Position numbers and translations under genes: made by a program
Notes under the pieces: generated by a model
Told to the model about the DNA's origin: nothing
The model's database searches: none
What the model saw: the letters and a program-made list of their open reading frames with translations, nothing else
In this document: positions 25,993 to 35,314 of the stretch, in pieces
How the letters are laid out: every line of letters starts with the position of its first letter
How positions within the stretch are numbered: the first letter of the stretch is position 1
Source of the DNA: a virus
IMG/VR virus record: IMGVR_UViG_3300042506_000430
Span: 16,372-80,371 of that record
DNA: 64,000 nt
Reading direction: 5' to 3' (one strand)

Positions 25993-27034
25993 ATAATTTT
26001 TGATATAAAGTTTCCCATTCTAATGTTATTTTTTTTTCTTCAAAATCTATTGCCCTGTTTTTTGCATTATAGGACATTGTTTTATATAATTCTTTGTCAT
26101 TACAAAGGTTTGTAATAGATTCTACATATTCGTTTTCATTTTTACATACAAATCCACCATCTTTTATAATTTCATCTTGAGCATTATATCCAGCAAAATG
26201 AGAAATAATTGGTTTACCATAAATCATAGATTGTGCTATTGCAGTTCCAAATGTTTCTCCATCACTTCTATAGTGTAAAAACATATCAATAGTATTATGG
26301 AATTTATGTATTAATTCATCATCATTTGTTGGGTCAATAATTATACAATTATTATTTAATTCTAAACTATTAATTAAATTTATAGTTTGACAACATGCGC
26401 CAATTATAATGTATTTAAATTTATAACCATTATCTTTTATTTTTTTTAATGAATTTAAAGCTATTGGATGAAAATTATCTTTTCTACCCGTTCTACCAAA
26501 TACAAAATAATCTTTAGGGATATTATATTCTAATTTTAAATTATCCTTTGAATTTAACGGAAAAGGAATTGGGTTGTAAATCATATAATCAGAACCATTT
26601 CTAATCTCTGTTACCTTATTACTAATTGTTACAGAACAATCTAAAAATTCAGAAAAATCCTTACCACCAAATATATTTGTTTCAATTTGAATTGGGCAAA
26701 TTCTTTGATTAAACGGCCATTCAAAATATCCACTTCTTGCAAAATGAATTATGTCAAAATTATATGATTTAACTATTTTGGTAAAATTATTTTCTCTATA
26801 AGGATAACCCATATCCGGGCCTAATTTATCTGTTGACGCCTCAAAAGGTATTAGTTGAGAATTGTTTAGTTTTGTTTTTAAAAAATTTAACCGATTATTG
26901 TCTTGGTTAGGATTATAACAAACGTATACATCAAATAAATCAAGGTTTAAATTTAATAATATTCTTTCATGTGACCTCCAAGTACCCCCATAGTCTATGG
27001 TATGTGAGTAAAATAAAATTTTAATTTTATTCAT
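25979..27034 (-). CDS. Glycosyltransferase, GT4-like
   Basis: This 351-residue GT-B enzyme has ILFYSHTIDYGGTWRSHERI at the N-terminus. The donor domain reads FVFGRTGRKDNFHPIAL and then DMFLHYRSDGETFGTAIAQS, MIYGKPIISHFAGYN, with the conserved E of the EX7E motif. It transfers a nucleotide-linked sugar to a glycan; specificity unknown. Confidence 0.88.
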   Translation of the reverse strand: MNKIKILFYSHTIDYGGTWRSHERILLNLNLDLFDVYVCYNPNQDNNRLNFLKTKLNNSQLIPFEASTDKLGPDMGYPYRENNFTKIVKSYNFDIIHFARSGYFEWPFNQRICPIQIETNIFGGKDFSEFLDCSVTISNKVTEIRNGSDYMIYNPIPFPLNSKDNLKLEYNIPKDYFVFGRTGRKDNFHPIALNSLKKIKDNGYKFKYIIIGACCQTINLINSLELNNNCIIIDPTNDDELIHKFHNTIDMFLHYRSDGETFGTAIAQSMIYGKPIISHFAGYNAQDEIIKDGGFVCKNENEYVESITNLCNDKELYKTMSYNAKNRAIDFEEKKITLEWETLYQKLYDNR

Positions 27035-27035
27035 A

Positions 27036-27686
27036 TTATCTAATAATACTAGTATTTAATCTATAAATATATAATCTTTCAGGTATTTGATAAAACTTAT
27101 ACCCATTATTAATGGCTCTTTGCCATAAATCCCAATCCTCCATACCTTTAATATCTCTATATCCACCTAATTCTAATAATGCATTTTTTCTAACTAACAT
27201 AGAACCATGAGTTAATACATTCTCACTAAAAATTTTATTAAAAATATCTAAATGAGTTATATTGTCATTAACATCAAAACAACTTGGCAATAAATTATCA
27301 TCATTTATTCCAGTAATATTCCAAGCATGTGTTCCTAAAAAATCAATTTCATTATTTTCTATGTAGTGAAGTTGCTTTTCAAGTTTGTCTGGTAAATATA
27401 AATCATCGCCATCCAAAAATCCAACCCATTCAGTTTCAACATGCTTTAAACCAAATTCTTTAGCATATGATAATCCTTGTTTTTTATCTTTTTTTAATAT
27501 GGTTAAATCTAAATTGTAATTTGCTAATTCAATCATTTTTTGAGTATAATCCCAACATTCATCTAAAACAATAATAGTTTTAAAATTTTTATAAGTTTGA
27601 TTAACCAATGAATTTATTGATTTATTCAATAACATATCATAAAATTCATTTATACTATGCACACAAATTAAAATTGTTAATTTCAT
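27036..27686 (-). CDS. Glycosyltransferase family 2
   Basis: This 216-residue GT-A enzyme has LTILICVHSINEFYDMLL, the typical SINSLVNQTYKNFKTIIVLD, and the metal motif WVGFLDGDDLYLPDKLEKQL. Later motifs include GSMLVRKNALLELGGYRDIK and MEDWDLWQRAI. It is a standard small GT2 with no membrane segment, acting on a cytosolic glycan intermediate. Confidence 0.92.
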   Translation of the reverse strand: MKLTILICVHSINEFYDMLLNKSINSLVNQTYKNFKTIIVLDECWDYTQKMIELANYNLDLTILKKDKKQGLSYAKEFGLKHVETEWVGFLDGDDLYLPDKLEKQLHYIENNEIDFLGTHAWNITGINDDNLLPSCFDVNDNITHLDIFNKIFSENVLTHGSMLVRKNALLELGGYRDIKGMEDWDLWQRAINNGYKFYQIPERLYIYRLNTSIIR

Positions 27687-27692
27687 AATTCT

Positions 27693-28346
27693 TTAATAAA
27701 TTTCTAAATAAAATTTAGGATGTCTATTTTCATTCTCATCAAAAACATCGCCAACAAATTCATTATTCATTCTATTATTAGGAAATTTAACTGTATTTTT
27801 TTCTAAAGTAAAATATGAATCATGAACAAAAGAATTTTCTTTAACTTTATTGTAAATAATATCTTTTAGGAAATTTTGGTCAATTTGCCAAAAATCACCC
27901 TTAACATATTCATTAATTAAATTTTTAATATTTTTTAATATTTTATTTCTGCATCCCCACATACCACCCATTATTAGTGCGTTGTGGTAAGGGTGATCTC
28001 TCATAATATGGAAATCTTTATTGGATTTTAGCCATTCATCTACTGCTAATTTCTCTCTAATTGATACTCTGCTATCAGTATCTCTTGATATCATTATATC
28101 TGAGTCTTCACAAGCATAAAATCTCCAAAACATACTAGTCCAATCACCTTCATCTAGCATTTTAACAATTTCAACATTATCAAATGTTGATAATTTTTCA
28201 ACAATATCTTCTGGCACTGATTTCCCACAATAAAACCTACAGACCCAATCTGGGTAAATTGTTTTTGACAATTCAGCATTTTTAATTGCACCTAAAGTAT
28301 ATTTTGGATTGTCTCCCCAAAGACTAAAAGATATTACTTTATTCAT
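27693..28346 (-). CDS. Putative GT-A glycosyltransferase (paralogue of 44242-44910)
   Basis: This 217-residue protein begins ISFSLWGDNPKYTLGAIKNA and has an acidic metal-binding site, IMISRDTDSRVSIREKLAVD. GGMWGCRNKILKNIKNLIN follows, then WQIDQNFLKD. These suggest a GT-A fold with a DxD-like site. It overlaps the upstream gene by four bases. The same two genes in the same order occur on the plus strand at 43593-44910, so the pair moves or functions as a unit. Confidence 0.68.
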   Translation of the reverse strand: MNKVISFSLWGDNPKYTLGAIKNAELSKTIYPDWVCRFYCGKSVPEDIVEKLSTFDNVEIVKMLDEGDWTSMFWRFYACEDSDIMISRDTDSRVSIREKLAVDEWLKSNKDFHIMRDHPYHNALIMGGMWGCRNKILKNIKNLINEYVKGDFWQIDQNFLKDIIYNKVKENSFVHDSYFTLEKNTVKFPNNRMNNEFVGDVFDENENRHPKFYLEIY

Positions 28347-29008
28347 AATTCAAAATTAATTTTTTTTCTGTTATTGTAAAGATTTGTATCATAATTTAAA
28401 TCTTGATAATTTTTTTTATGAATTTCATCTTGTTTTCCAAATCCCCAATCTGGGTGTTCATGTTTTATGATGACATCATCAAAATATGTTTGCTTACCTA
28501 ATAAATTTGCAACACTCATAAATTCATTATCACACCATGTTGATTTATATCCAGGATAATAAATGTAATTAAATTTTTCATAATATCTTTTGCCCAAAAT
28601 ACAAATTGTATTTAATTCACTCTTTTTAAACCCATCATTAAACCACAGAACCCCATCTGTATTAGGATATATATCTTTCATTTTATTAATGATAATTTCA
28701 TCATATCCTTTAATTTGGGGAATCATATCATCTGATGCTAAAAGCAAAATATCCCAATCTTTTGCATAGTCCATATCTCTATTAACTGCATGTACTTTTG
28801 AAGAACTTTGACCAACCACAACCTTGCAATTTTTAAAAGTTGATAAAATTTCCAAACAATCAGAATTGTTCATTTCGATATCATCCTCATCAATTGTTAT
28901 TAAAAACAACATATTATCCAAATTATTTGCAAGAGTTTGGTATATTTTTAAAACATTAAAAAATTTAATTTTTCTATTCCTTGTTGGAAATTTTACCAAT
29001 ATCTTCAT
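28343..29008 (-). CDS. Putative GT-A glycosyltransferase (paralogue of 43593-44252)
   Basis: This 221-residue protein has a nucleotide-sugar strand at the start (ILVKFPTRNRKIKFF), FLITIDEDDIEMNN and a likely metal site in DILLLASDDMIPQIKGYDEI. Its C-terminal part (YPGYKSTWCDNEFMSVANLL) is conserved in the paralogue. It shares one base with the upstream bifunctional enzyme gene. Confidence 0.68.
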   Translation of the reverse strand: MKILVKFPTRNRKIKFFNVLKIYQTLANNLDNMLFLITIDEDDIEMNNSDCLEILSTFKNCKVVVGQSSSKVHAVNRDMDYAKDWDILLLASDDMIPQIKGYDEIIINKMKDIYPNTDGVLWFNDGFKKSELNTICILGKRYYEKFNYIYYPGYKSTWCDNEFMSVANLLGKQTYFDDVIIKHEHPDWGFGKQDEIHKKNYQDLNYDTNLYNNRKKINFEL

Positions 29009-30642
29009 TATATTATTTTAATATATTCATCCTTTATTTGTTTTGCAACTGTTGAACCAAAATATTTGTCCTCCAACTCCTCTTGATTTGGGGGTAAGTG
29101 AAATTCTTTACTCAAAATATCTCCAATATCATTAACTTCATAAATCCAACCACCTTTTCCACACATCCAGCCTTCAATTGTTGTTCTACCTAACATTATA
29201 CCAGCAGTTTCAACACATTTTTTTGTATATTTTTCAATGTTCCAAGTTGATTTAAAATGTTTAACATGAGAATCATTTAATAATTCAGATAAGTAATTTG
29301 ATGAACTATCTCCAACCAACCAAAGTTCAAGATTTTTTTCTTTGGTATAAATAACTAAGTCTCTTATTGTTTTCTCTCTTAAATAATCAATTGTTCCAAC
29401 AAATAAAACATAATTATCATTTGATGATTTATTTAAATTAAATCTATTCTCATCAATTGGGTTATATATAACTGAAATATCTTCCAATGGAATCCTAAAA
29501 TCATTTTCAATATAATCTGCTATACTAGGTCTAATTGCTACATATTTTTTTATGGATGGATGTAATATTGGTTCTTCTACAGAAATAACCTCTGAGTGGA
29601 TGGTATATAGTTTTGGGATACCCGGATATAATTGACATATTTTTTCAGCAATTGGTTTATGCTGAATATGAATCACATCATAATTAACTGGTGCAACAGA
29701 ATATAGCATATTCTCTTCACTAACTTTAAAACCCTCCTCAGTATTGACACCCCACTTACCATCACCCAATTTAAAACCTGGGGGTTCATTTATGTGAAAA
29801 ACATTAATTCCAAGATTTGCTGCCATCTTTGTTAATGACCCCCCTATATCTGAAACAACAGTAACATTGCAATTTTGATTTAATAAGTTTCTAGCTAACT
29901 CATATACGTATAATTCAGATCCTGTGAAGTTTTTAAAATATAAGCAAGATATTAAAACATTTAATTTTCTTTTCCCATTATGGGGTAATTTAACTGGCAA
30001 GTTATCTGCATACTTTTCAGCAAATTTAATTTTATTTTCTTCCCATTTCTCATTTGTTTGTCCAATTGATAAGTGAGTTATTTTTATATTATATAAAACG
30101 CCAATATTAACCCCTTGCATATAGTTTTCAAAACAAAATGATATATCATAGAAATGAAATCCATCAAAATCTTCAATAAAATTGCTCTTAATTCTATCTT
30201 TATGAATTGCCATAAACAAGCCATCAACAATTACCACCTTTTCTGCCTCATTACCTAATGAGGTTGAATACTTGGATTCCCATTGTTTACCCTCATGCTT
30301 ATGGTTAACAATACCAAGCATCTTATTTCTTTCTTCCCACCACATACCAGATGATGGCATACTAGTTGTGCCAGCAATACCCAATATGCCAAAATTGGTT
30401 TTATCAAAGTGCTTAATTAATTTATTCCCCCAACCTTTATCTTCAAAAATGATGTCATCATGACAAAGAACAACAATGTTGTTCTTTGCCTTATTTAGTA
30501 TTTCATTATAAACTTTTGCCAATGATTTTTCACCATTGTTAATTACCTCAATAATTTCCACATTTTTTGGGCCAACTGTTTTCTTAACTTGCTCAATAAA
30601 TGCTGGATTGCTCTTTCTTGTTGAAAATCCTATTGTTATCAT
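29008..30642 (-). CDS. Bifunctional glycosyltransferase, GT2-GT4 fusion
   Basis: Two transferase domains in one chain. The first, about residues 1-220, is GT2-like (ITIGFSTRKSN, ENNIVVLCHDDIIFEDKGWG-like metal site, GTTSMPSSGMWWEERNK). The second, about 230-544, is GT4-like (LNVLISCLYFKNFTGSELYV, YVLFVGTIDYLREK, MLGRTTIEGWMCGKGGWIYE). The start at 30642 is chosen because MITIGFSTRK begins the GT2 strand; an upstream start at 30687 would overlap the previous gene. A fused pair may add two consecutive sugars. Confidence 0.85.
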   Translation of the reverse strand: MITIGFSTRKSNPAFIEQVKKTVGPKNVEIIEVINNGEKSLAKVYNEILNKAKNNIVVLCHDDIIFEDKGWGNKLIKHFDKTNFGILGIAGTTSMPSSGMWWEERNKMLGIVNHKHEGKQWESKYSTSLGNEAEKVVIVDGLFMAIHKDRIKSNFIEDFDGFHFYDISFCFENYMQGVNIGVLYNIKITHLSIGQTNEKWEENKIKFAEKYADNLPVKLPHNGKRKLNVLISCLYFKNFTGSELYVYELARNLLNQNCNVTVVSDIGGSLTKMAANLGINVFHINEPPGFKLGDGKWGVNTEEGFKVSEENMLYSVAPVNYDVIHIQHKPIAEKICQLYPGIPKLYTIHSEVISVEEPILHPSIKKYVAIRPSIADYIENDFRIPLEDISVIYNPIDENRFNLNKSSNDNYVLFVGTIDYLREKTIRDLVIYTKEKNLELWLVGDSSSNYLSELLNDSHVKHFKSTWNIEKYTKKCVETAGIMLGRTTIEGWMCGKGGWIYEVNDIGDILSKEFHLPPNQEELEDKYFGSTVAKQIKDEYIKII

Positions 30643-30673
30643 ATTGTTATTATTTTTTATTTCATTGAAAAAA

Positions 30674-32341
30674 CTAGCAATTATCAATGTAAACCATCAC
30701 TTCATTATTGTAAGGAATGAATGTATTGTTTAAATCGTGGACAATTTTACCATTAATCTTAATTTTCCATTTTTTATAGTGTTTTTTATTACAAGATGTC
30801 CACATACCTGTTTTAATTTCTGAAGAATAAATAACATTGTCATTCTCGTCCAAAAATTCAACATAGTAATTTTTTAACGTATTGCCCTTAATCTCTAATT
30901 GTGGAGTATCCAAAAAAGAAATGTGGATTTCATTTTTTTTCTTATTTTGATATTTTTCATTTAAGAATTCTTTTTTGGTTGCTAAAAACCAATTCCAAGG
31001 ATTATTTATTTTTTGTAAAGAAAAATTTTTTGATTCTAAAACACTTAAAGATTTTTCTGTTTTTGATTTCCATTCTGGAATCATCCAATCATGGAAACTT
31101 ATAGCTATTTGGTCAATATTTTCAAAATCTTGATTATCAAAACTATCTAATAAATCATATTCTGCACCTTCAATATTGATTTTCAATAATGAAATTTTGT
31201 TTATTGAGAATTCTTTACAAAAATTTTTCCATGTTTTAACTTTTACCTCTTCCCCATCCTCTGAGTTAATCATAGATGTGTTTATACCTTTGTTTTTCAT
31301 TTTTATGATGCCATCTTCTTTACCAATTACTCCTTTGAAAAGCTCTGTGTGTCTAATTTGATTTTCAAAGGGGTCGACACCAATTACTCTTTTCTTCCCA
31401 ATAAAAAAATTACTCCAATCCCAATTCAAACAACCTATATCCACTACATCCCCATTATGAATTAAACATCTGTCATTTACTGTACTATAATCTTGACCTG
31501 GAATAGTTTGGATTAAATTTTGTCTACATGTGATCATATCCGCAACATAATTAATTTCTTTTTCATGTAAATCAAAAGGTCTTACACAATGACAATCTAA
31601 GTAAAATCCTTCTTTTAGCAGTTTTTCATCATAACTACCATCACGTGCGTTAAGTGATTTCATTTGGTTGTCAACATAGTCTATTGGAAAATGCCACTTT
31701 TCAATTCTGTCTTTAAGAAAAAATCCTTCCTCATAACCGCGTCTTAATTTATGTACCTGAAACCTATCCGAGAATTCTTCAATTTTTTTGGTTAAATATA
31801 TTTCGTCACCATACCACTTTAATATTTTTTTGTATTTAAATTTACTTAACCGATCAAAAAAATCTGAGAAACTGCCTTCCAAATTAAAAATTTCTTCAAA
31901 TATTTTACCCTTTGCTGCGTTATAACACATTGCAAAAATATTAGAATCAAACCATCCTTTAGAATCATTCCTTTCTAAATCATACGCATCACTAGAATAT
32001 ACCACAATGCTGTCCTCATCAAAATCTTTTATTGTGTTTTGAAAATAGTCATAACTAAACAACATCATATCAATGTCAGAAATTAGACAAACTTCATCTG
32101 GAAAAAACTTAGTTCCATATAGTCTATAGAATATAGCTTGAATACTTATTTGAATTTGTGGCAGGGCTTTGACTTCCTTAACCAATCCGTTTCCATCAAA
32201 ATAAAAATCAGTTTCTTTTTCTCCTATTTTAAATAATACTGGAGTTGCTCCTAATTGCTTTTTACAAACCTTGGCAACCACAGGCCAATAGTCTTGGTAA
32301 TATGAATCATCACACGACATTATTAGTTTTGCAACTTTCAT
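30674..32341 (-). CDS. Glycosyltransferase-FkbM methyltransferase fusion
   Basis: This 555-residue protein has three parts. Residues 1-260 are GT-A-like with a DxD motif (EVCLISDIDMMLFSYDYFQN). Residues 285-470 are an FkbM methyltransferase (GDVVDIGCLNWDWSNFF, RVIGVDPFENQIRHTE, ISLLKINIEGAEYDLLDSFD). The last 80 residues form a beta-rich module with aromatic strands (IHISFLDTPQLEIKGNTLKN). Adding and methylating a sugar in one enzyme would cap or mark a glycan. It overlaps no neighbour apart from the alternative longer start of the GT2-GT4 gene. Confidence 0.82.
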   Translation of the reverse strand: MKVAKLIMSCDDSYYQDYWPVVAKVCKKQLGATPVLFKIGEKETDFYFDGNGLVKEVKALPQIQISIQAIFYRLYGTKFFPDEVCLISDIDMMLFSYDYFQNTIKDFDEDSIVVYSSDAYDLERNDSKGWFDSNIFAMCYNAAKGKIFEEIFNLEGSFSDFFDRLSKFKYKKILKWYGDEIYLTKKIEEFSDRFQVHKLRRGYEEGFFLKDRIEKWHFPIDYVDNQMKSLNARDGSYDEKLLKEGFYLDCHCVRPFDLHEKEINYVADMITCRQNLIQTIPGQDYSTVNDRCLIHNGDVVDIGCLNWDWSNFFIGKKRVIGVDPFENQIRHTELFKGVIGKEDGIIKMKNKGINTSMINSEDGEEVKVKTWKNFCKEFSINKISLLKINIEGAEYDLLDSFDNQDFENIDQIAISFHDWMIPEWKSKTEKSLSVLESKNFSLQKINNPWNWFLATKKEFLNEKYQNKKKNEIHISFLDTPQLEIKGNTLKNYYVEFLDENDNVIYSSEIKTGMWTSCNKKHYKKWKIKINGKIVHDLNNTFIPYNNEVMVYIDNC

Positions 32342-32361
32342 ACTTTTTTAATGTTTTAAAA

Positions 32362-33006
32362 TTATTTTTTATAAATTTCATAAGTAGATAAATCAGGATA
32401 TGGTAATTCCAAATCCTCATTATGTTTTTTTGTTCCATTCAAGTTATAAAATTGACTCATCATCAATAATCCTCTTGCTGCAAGTTCTGGCATCATATAA
32501 AAATTCCAACCTAACATATCAAAATAATCATCATGATAAGAACATTCTCTTCTACCACTAAACCTTGCTCTTTTGAACCACATAGCAGCATGCAGATTGT
32601 CTGTTAAAATTGCACCGCCTTTACTCAATTTCAATGTTTTGTATGGTCCTGTGAATGATACACACATGTGAGTTTCTGGTATATACATATTTGCAGTAAA
32701 TCTTAGGGCAGAATCTATCACATTTGTTGGGTTTAACCTATATGAGCCTTTAGTTGTGTTACCCTCTACAGGTGTAAAATTAACTTTTAACCCTGCATGA
32801 ATTATTTCACAAGGAACTGAAGGATATGTCCTTGAAGGGCAATCTACATAATCAGTGGCCAATGATTTTTTAATGTTTTTTTCATAATACAATGAAAGAA
32901 AAAGAGCATTACTCATATTGTCTAAAGCAATTGCATAAGGTGCTCCAGTATAATCGCATATACTTTTCTCAAAGTCTTCAGTTATTTTATAAACTCCTTG
33001 CGCCAT
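32362..33006 (-). CDS. Compact DegT/DnrJ-type aminotransferase (copy 2)
   Basis: This 214-residue protein is a second reduced sugar aminotransferase. It keeps FEKSICDYTGAPYAIALDNM, the PLP-site Asp (NVIDSALRF), the Lys in CVSFTGPYKTLKLSKGGAIL and the MMPELAARGLLMM helix. Like copy 1 it lacks the middle insertion and the C-terminal domain. It overlaps the NeuD-like gene by 20 bases. The pair suggests a conserved short subfamily and not a chance truncation. Confidence 0.72.
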   Translation of the reverse strand: MAQGVYKITEDFEKSICDYTGAPYAIALDNMSNALFLSLYYEKNIKKSLATDYVDCPSRTYPSVPCEIIHAGLKVNFTPVEGNTTKGSYRLNPTNVIDSALRFTANMYIPETHMCVSFTGPYKTLKLSKGGAILTDNLHAAMWFKRARFSGRRECSYHDDYFDMLGWNFYMMPELAARGLLMMSQFYNLNGTKKHNEDLELPYPDLSTYEIYKK

Positions 33007-33592
33007 TTTTAATTATTTTTACAGGAACTCCAACATAAGTTCCAGGTTTATTTATATCTTTCACTACACAACCATTTGAACCAATTACAACTTCTTCACA
33101 AATATTAATCTTCTGTTTTACACTAGAATTAGTCCCCAAATAAACAACATCTCCAATATTACAATTTCCTGAAACTCTTGCACCAGGAGCAGTTGTAAAA
33201 TAATCTCCAATTTTACAATCATGACCTATTGATGTATGTATGTTTAAATGAGTGTGTTTACCAAAATTACAATTAGTTGTAATAATCACACCTGAACAAA
33301 CAATACTACCTTCGCCAAATTCAATGTTTTTATTTAAAATTTGTGCTGAAGGACTAATATATTTTGTATATATAGTCTCCTTTGGTAATTTTTCAACTAA
33401 ACTTTTTCTTAATTTACTATCACCTATTGCAACTAAAACAATATATTTTTTTGGATCAAATTTGGATAAAGGATAAATATTATCATTATTTTCATTAAAG
33501 AAAGTATCTTCAACAAAACATTTTATATTATTTTTCATTTCAGCTCTAATCTCATTAGCACACCCACCAGCCCCTATCAAAACTAACTCCAT
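32987..33592 (-). CDS. NeuD-type sugar acyltransferase
   Basis: This 201-residue protein has the NeuD/PglD layout. A Rossmann-like N-terminal part (MELVLIGAGGCANEIRAEMK, VLVAIGDSKLRKSL) is followed by hexapeptide repeats (SIVCSGVIITTNCNFGKHTH, LNIHTSIGHDCKIGDYFTTA). The catalytic His lies in SIGHDCKIGD. It should acetylate an amino sugar, consistent with the overlapping aminotransferase gene. It starts 6 bases after the dUTPase stop. Confidence 0.87.
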   Translation of the reverse strand: MELVLIGAGGCANEIRAEMKNNIKCFVEDTFFNENNDNIYPLSKFDPKKYIVLVAIGDSKLRKSLVEKLPKETIYTKYISPSAQILNKNIEFGEGSIVCSGVIITTNCNFGKHTHLNIHTSIGHDCKIGDYFTTAPGARVSGNCNIGDVVYLGTNSSVKQKINICEEVVIGSNGCVVKDINKPGTYVGVPVKIIKNGARSL

Positions 33593-33598
33593 AATTTA

Positions 33599-34207
33599 TT
33601 ATAATTGTATTCCTGTTGATCCAAAACCATTATCCCCCCTATCTGTTTGGGGTAATTCATCAATATTTTCTATATTAACATATTTGCCTTGTATTACTGG
33701 ACACAATACTGCTTGTGCAATCTTTGTTCCTTTCTTAATATGAAACTCTTCTCTTGATGTGTTAAACAAAATTACCTTAACTTCCCCAACATAACCCCCA
33801 TCAATAGTAGATGGTGTGTTCAATACAGTAACCCCATAATTGATTGCTAATCCACTTTTTGGTCTAATCTGTATTTCATGTTCATCTGGTATATTAAAGG
33901 CCAACCCCGTGTTTACCATTAGCCTAGATAGGGGTTTTAATACAACTTCTTCTACTGAACAGAGGTCAAATCCAGAATCTTTTTCATAATTATAAAATGG
34001 TTCAATTGCATCTGGATGTACTTTTTTATATCCAAGGTTTTTTACCTTCATTGCAGTTTCAAATAATGTACCATATTCTTCTGGTGAAATGCCAAACATT
34101 TCCAAAAGTCCATTAATATCATCATCATCACCTTGTTCATTCATAAGATTTTGCAATCTTTCAATTTCTTCTTGCGATAAATCATCAAAATCATTTCCTA
34201 AACTCAT
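33599..34207 (-). CDS. dut: dUTPase with acidic N-terminal extension
   Basis: The C-terminal 140 residues carry the trimeric dUTPase motifs: DSGFDLCS, IRPKSGLAINYG, STIDGGYVGEVKV, KGTKIAQAVLCPV and RGDNGFGSTG. It hydrolyses dUTP and keeps uracil out of phage DNA. The first 55 residues (LSQEEIERLQNLMNEQGDDD) are a helical acidic extension not found in the minimal enzyme and may bind a partner. Confidence 0.93.
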   Translation of the reverse strand: MSLGNDFDDLSQEEIERLQNLMNEQGDDDDINGLLEMFGISPEEYGTLFETAMKVKNLGYKKVHPDAIEPFYNYEKDSGFDLCSVEEVVLKPLSRLMVNTGLAFNIPDEHEIQIRPKSGLAINYGVTVLNTPSTIDGGYVGEVKVILFNTSREEFHIKKGTKIAQAVLCPVIQGKYVNIENIDELPQTDRGDNGFGSTGIQL

Positions 34208-34212
34208 TTTTT

Positions 34213-34602
34213 TTAGTTTTTATTGTTATTTAATATTTTAGTTGTACTAATATTAGGTGTTTTTTCAAAGAAAACAACCTCTTTAACAAATTCTTGACCA
34301 ATTATTTCTTTCCCCTTATAATCATCTCCAATAATCATTATATCTGGTTGATAGTAAGCCAAAATTGATTTTAATTCAGTATCAGAATCAAAAGAAGTTA
34401 CTTCATCAACATATTTTAAAGAGGACATTACTTTAAATCTTGCATCCAAAGAATTAAAGGGTCTATCATTACCCTTTAATTCTTTAACTCTCATATCACT
34501 ATCTAACCCAACAAATACATAACCAAAACTTTTTGCATATTCTAACAAATGAATATGCCCAATATGTAAAACGTCAAAACAACCATTTACCCAGACCTTC
34601 AT
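34213..34602 (-). CDS. RfaE2-like sugar-phosphate nucleotidyltransferase
   Basis: This 129-residue protein has the nucleotidyltransferase start VWVNGCFDVLHIGHIHLLEY with the HxGH motif. LDSDMRVKELKGNDRPFNSL and the IMIIGDDYKGKEIIG segment are typical of the adenylyltransferase half of HldE (RfaE2), which activates heptose-1-phosphate. TagD-type cytidylyltransferases are the alternative. No heptose kinase or isomerase is visible in the window, so it may act on another sugar phosphate. Confidence 0.8.
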   Translation of the reverse strand: MKVWVNGCFDVLHIGHIHLLEYAKSFGYVFVGLDSDMRVKELKGNDRPFNSLDARFKVMSSLKYVDEVTSFDSDTELKSILAYYQPDIMIIGDDYKGKEIIGQEFVKEVVFFEKTPNISTTKILNNNKN

Positions 34603-34605
34603 ACC

Positions 34606-35307
34606 TTATTTTAAAATTAAAAGTTTCTTAATTACATCAATTAAAACCTCAACATCCCTCTCACAATATTTTGTAATACCTTCAATATTGTTGTCATTCC
34701 AATATGCGTCATGTACTTTATTACCTGTAACATCCATATTCTTTGATGATTCTATACCAAGACTAACACACATTAACTCTAAAGATGCAATTGAACCAAA
34801 TTGACCATATTGCCAAATGTCTTTTGTGTCTATTGCTTTAACTTCCCAAGGTTTAGTATCAAAACTTGGTAAAATCTTTGGGGGCATCAGTCCATTAATC
34901 ATCATTCTCTTAGCCAATACTGGAATATCAAATCCCTTAACATTATGGCCACAAAGGAAATAATTTAATGAGCCAACTTTTTGAAGAACCTTTTGGGTTT
35001 TTTTAAGAATATCCAATTCGTCTTTTCCAGAAAATGATTGCATTTTAATTGACCCATCATCATTAACAAATGCCAGAGAAACACAAGCAATTTTTAGGAA
35101 CTCAGAAACAAGTGCTGAACGATTATGAAACATAGAATCAAAACCATCAGCACCATCCTCTGGAAATCTTTTTTCAAACCAATCATAATAATTTTCAAAC
35201 TGAAAGGCTAATTCAGGTTTGTTTGTTTTTAAGGCATCAAAACTGGCTTCACAACCAACAGTTTCAATGTCAAGGAATAAGATTTTGTTTAAAGGTACAT
35301 TTATCAT
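34606..35307 (-). CDS. 3'-5' exonuclease, PolB-exonuclease-like
   Basis: This 233-residue protein has the DEDD exonuclease motifs: ILFLDIETVGCEASF (Exo I), FLCGHNVKGFDIPVLAKRM (Exo II) and ITKYCERDVEVLIDV (Exo III). The Exo II and III forms match the predicted 3'-5' exonucleases related to the PolB exonuclease domain (PF10108 type). It may act in repair or nucleic acid turnover. It sits in the nucleotide-metabolism head of the glycan operon. Confidence 0.85.
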   Translation of the reverse strand: MINVPLNKILFLDIETVGCEASFDALKTNKPELAFQFENYYDWFEKRFPEDGADGFDSMFHNRSALVSEFLKIACVSLAFVNDDGSIKMQSFSGKDELDILKKTQKVLQKVGSLNYFLCGHNVKGFDIPVLAKRMMINGLMPPKILPSFDTKPWEVKAIDTKDIWQYGQFGSIASLELMCVSLGIESSKNMDVTGNKVHDAYWNDNNIEGITKYCERDVEVLIDVIKKLLILK

Positions 35308-35314
35308 GTTGTAG

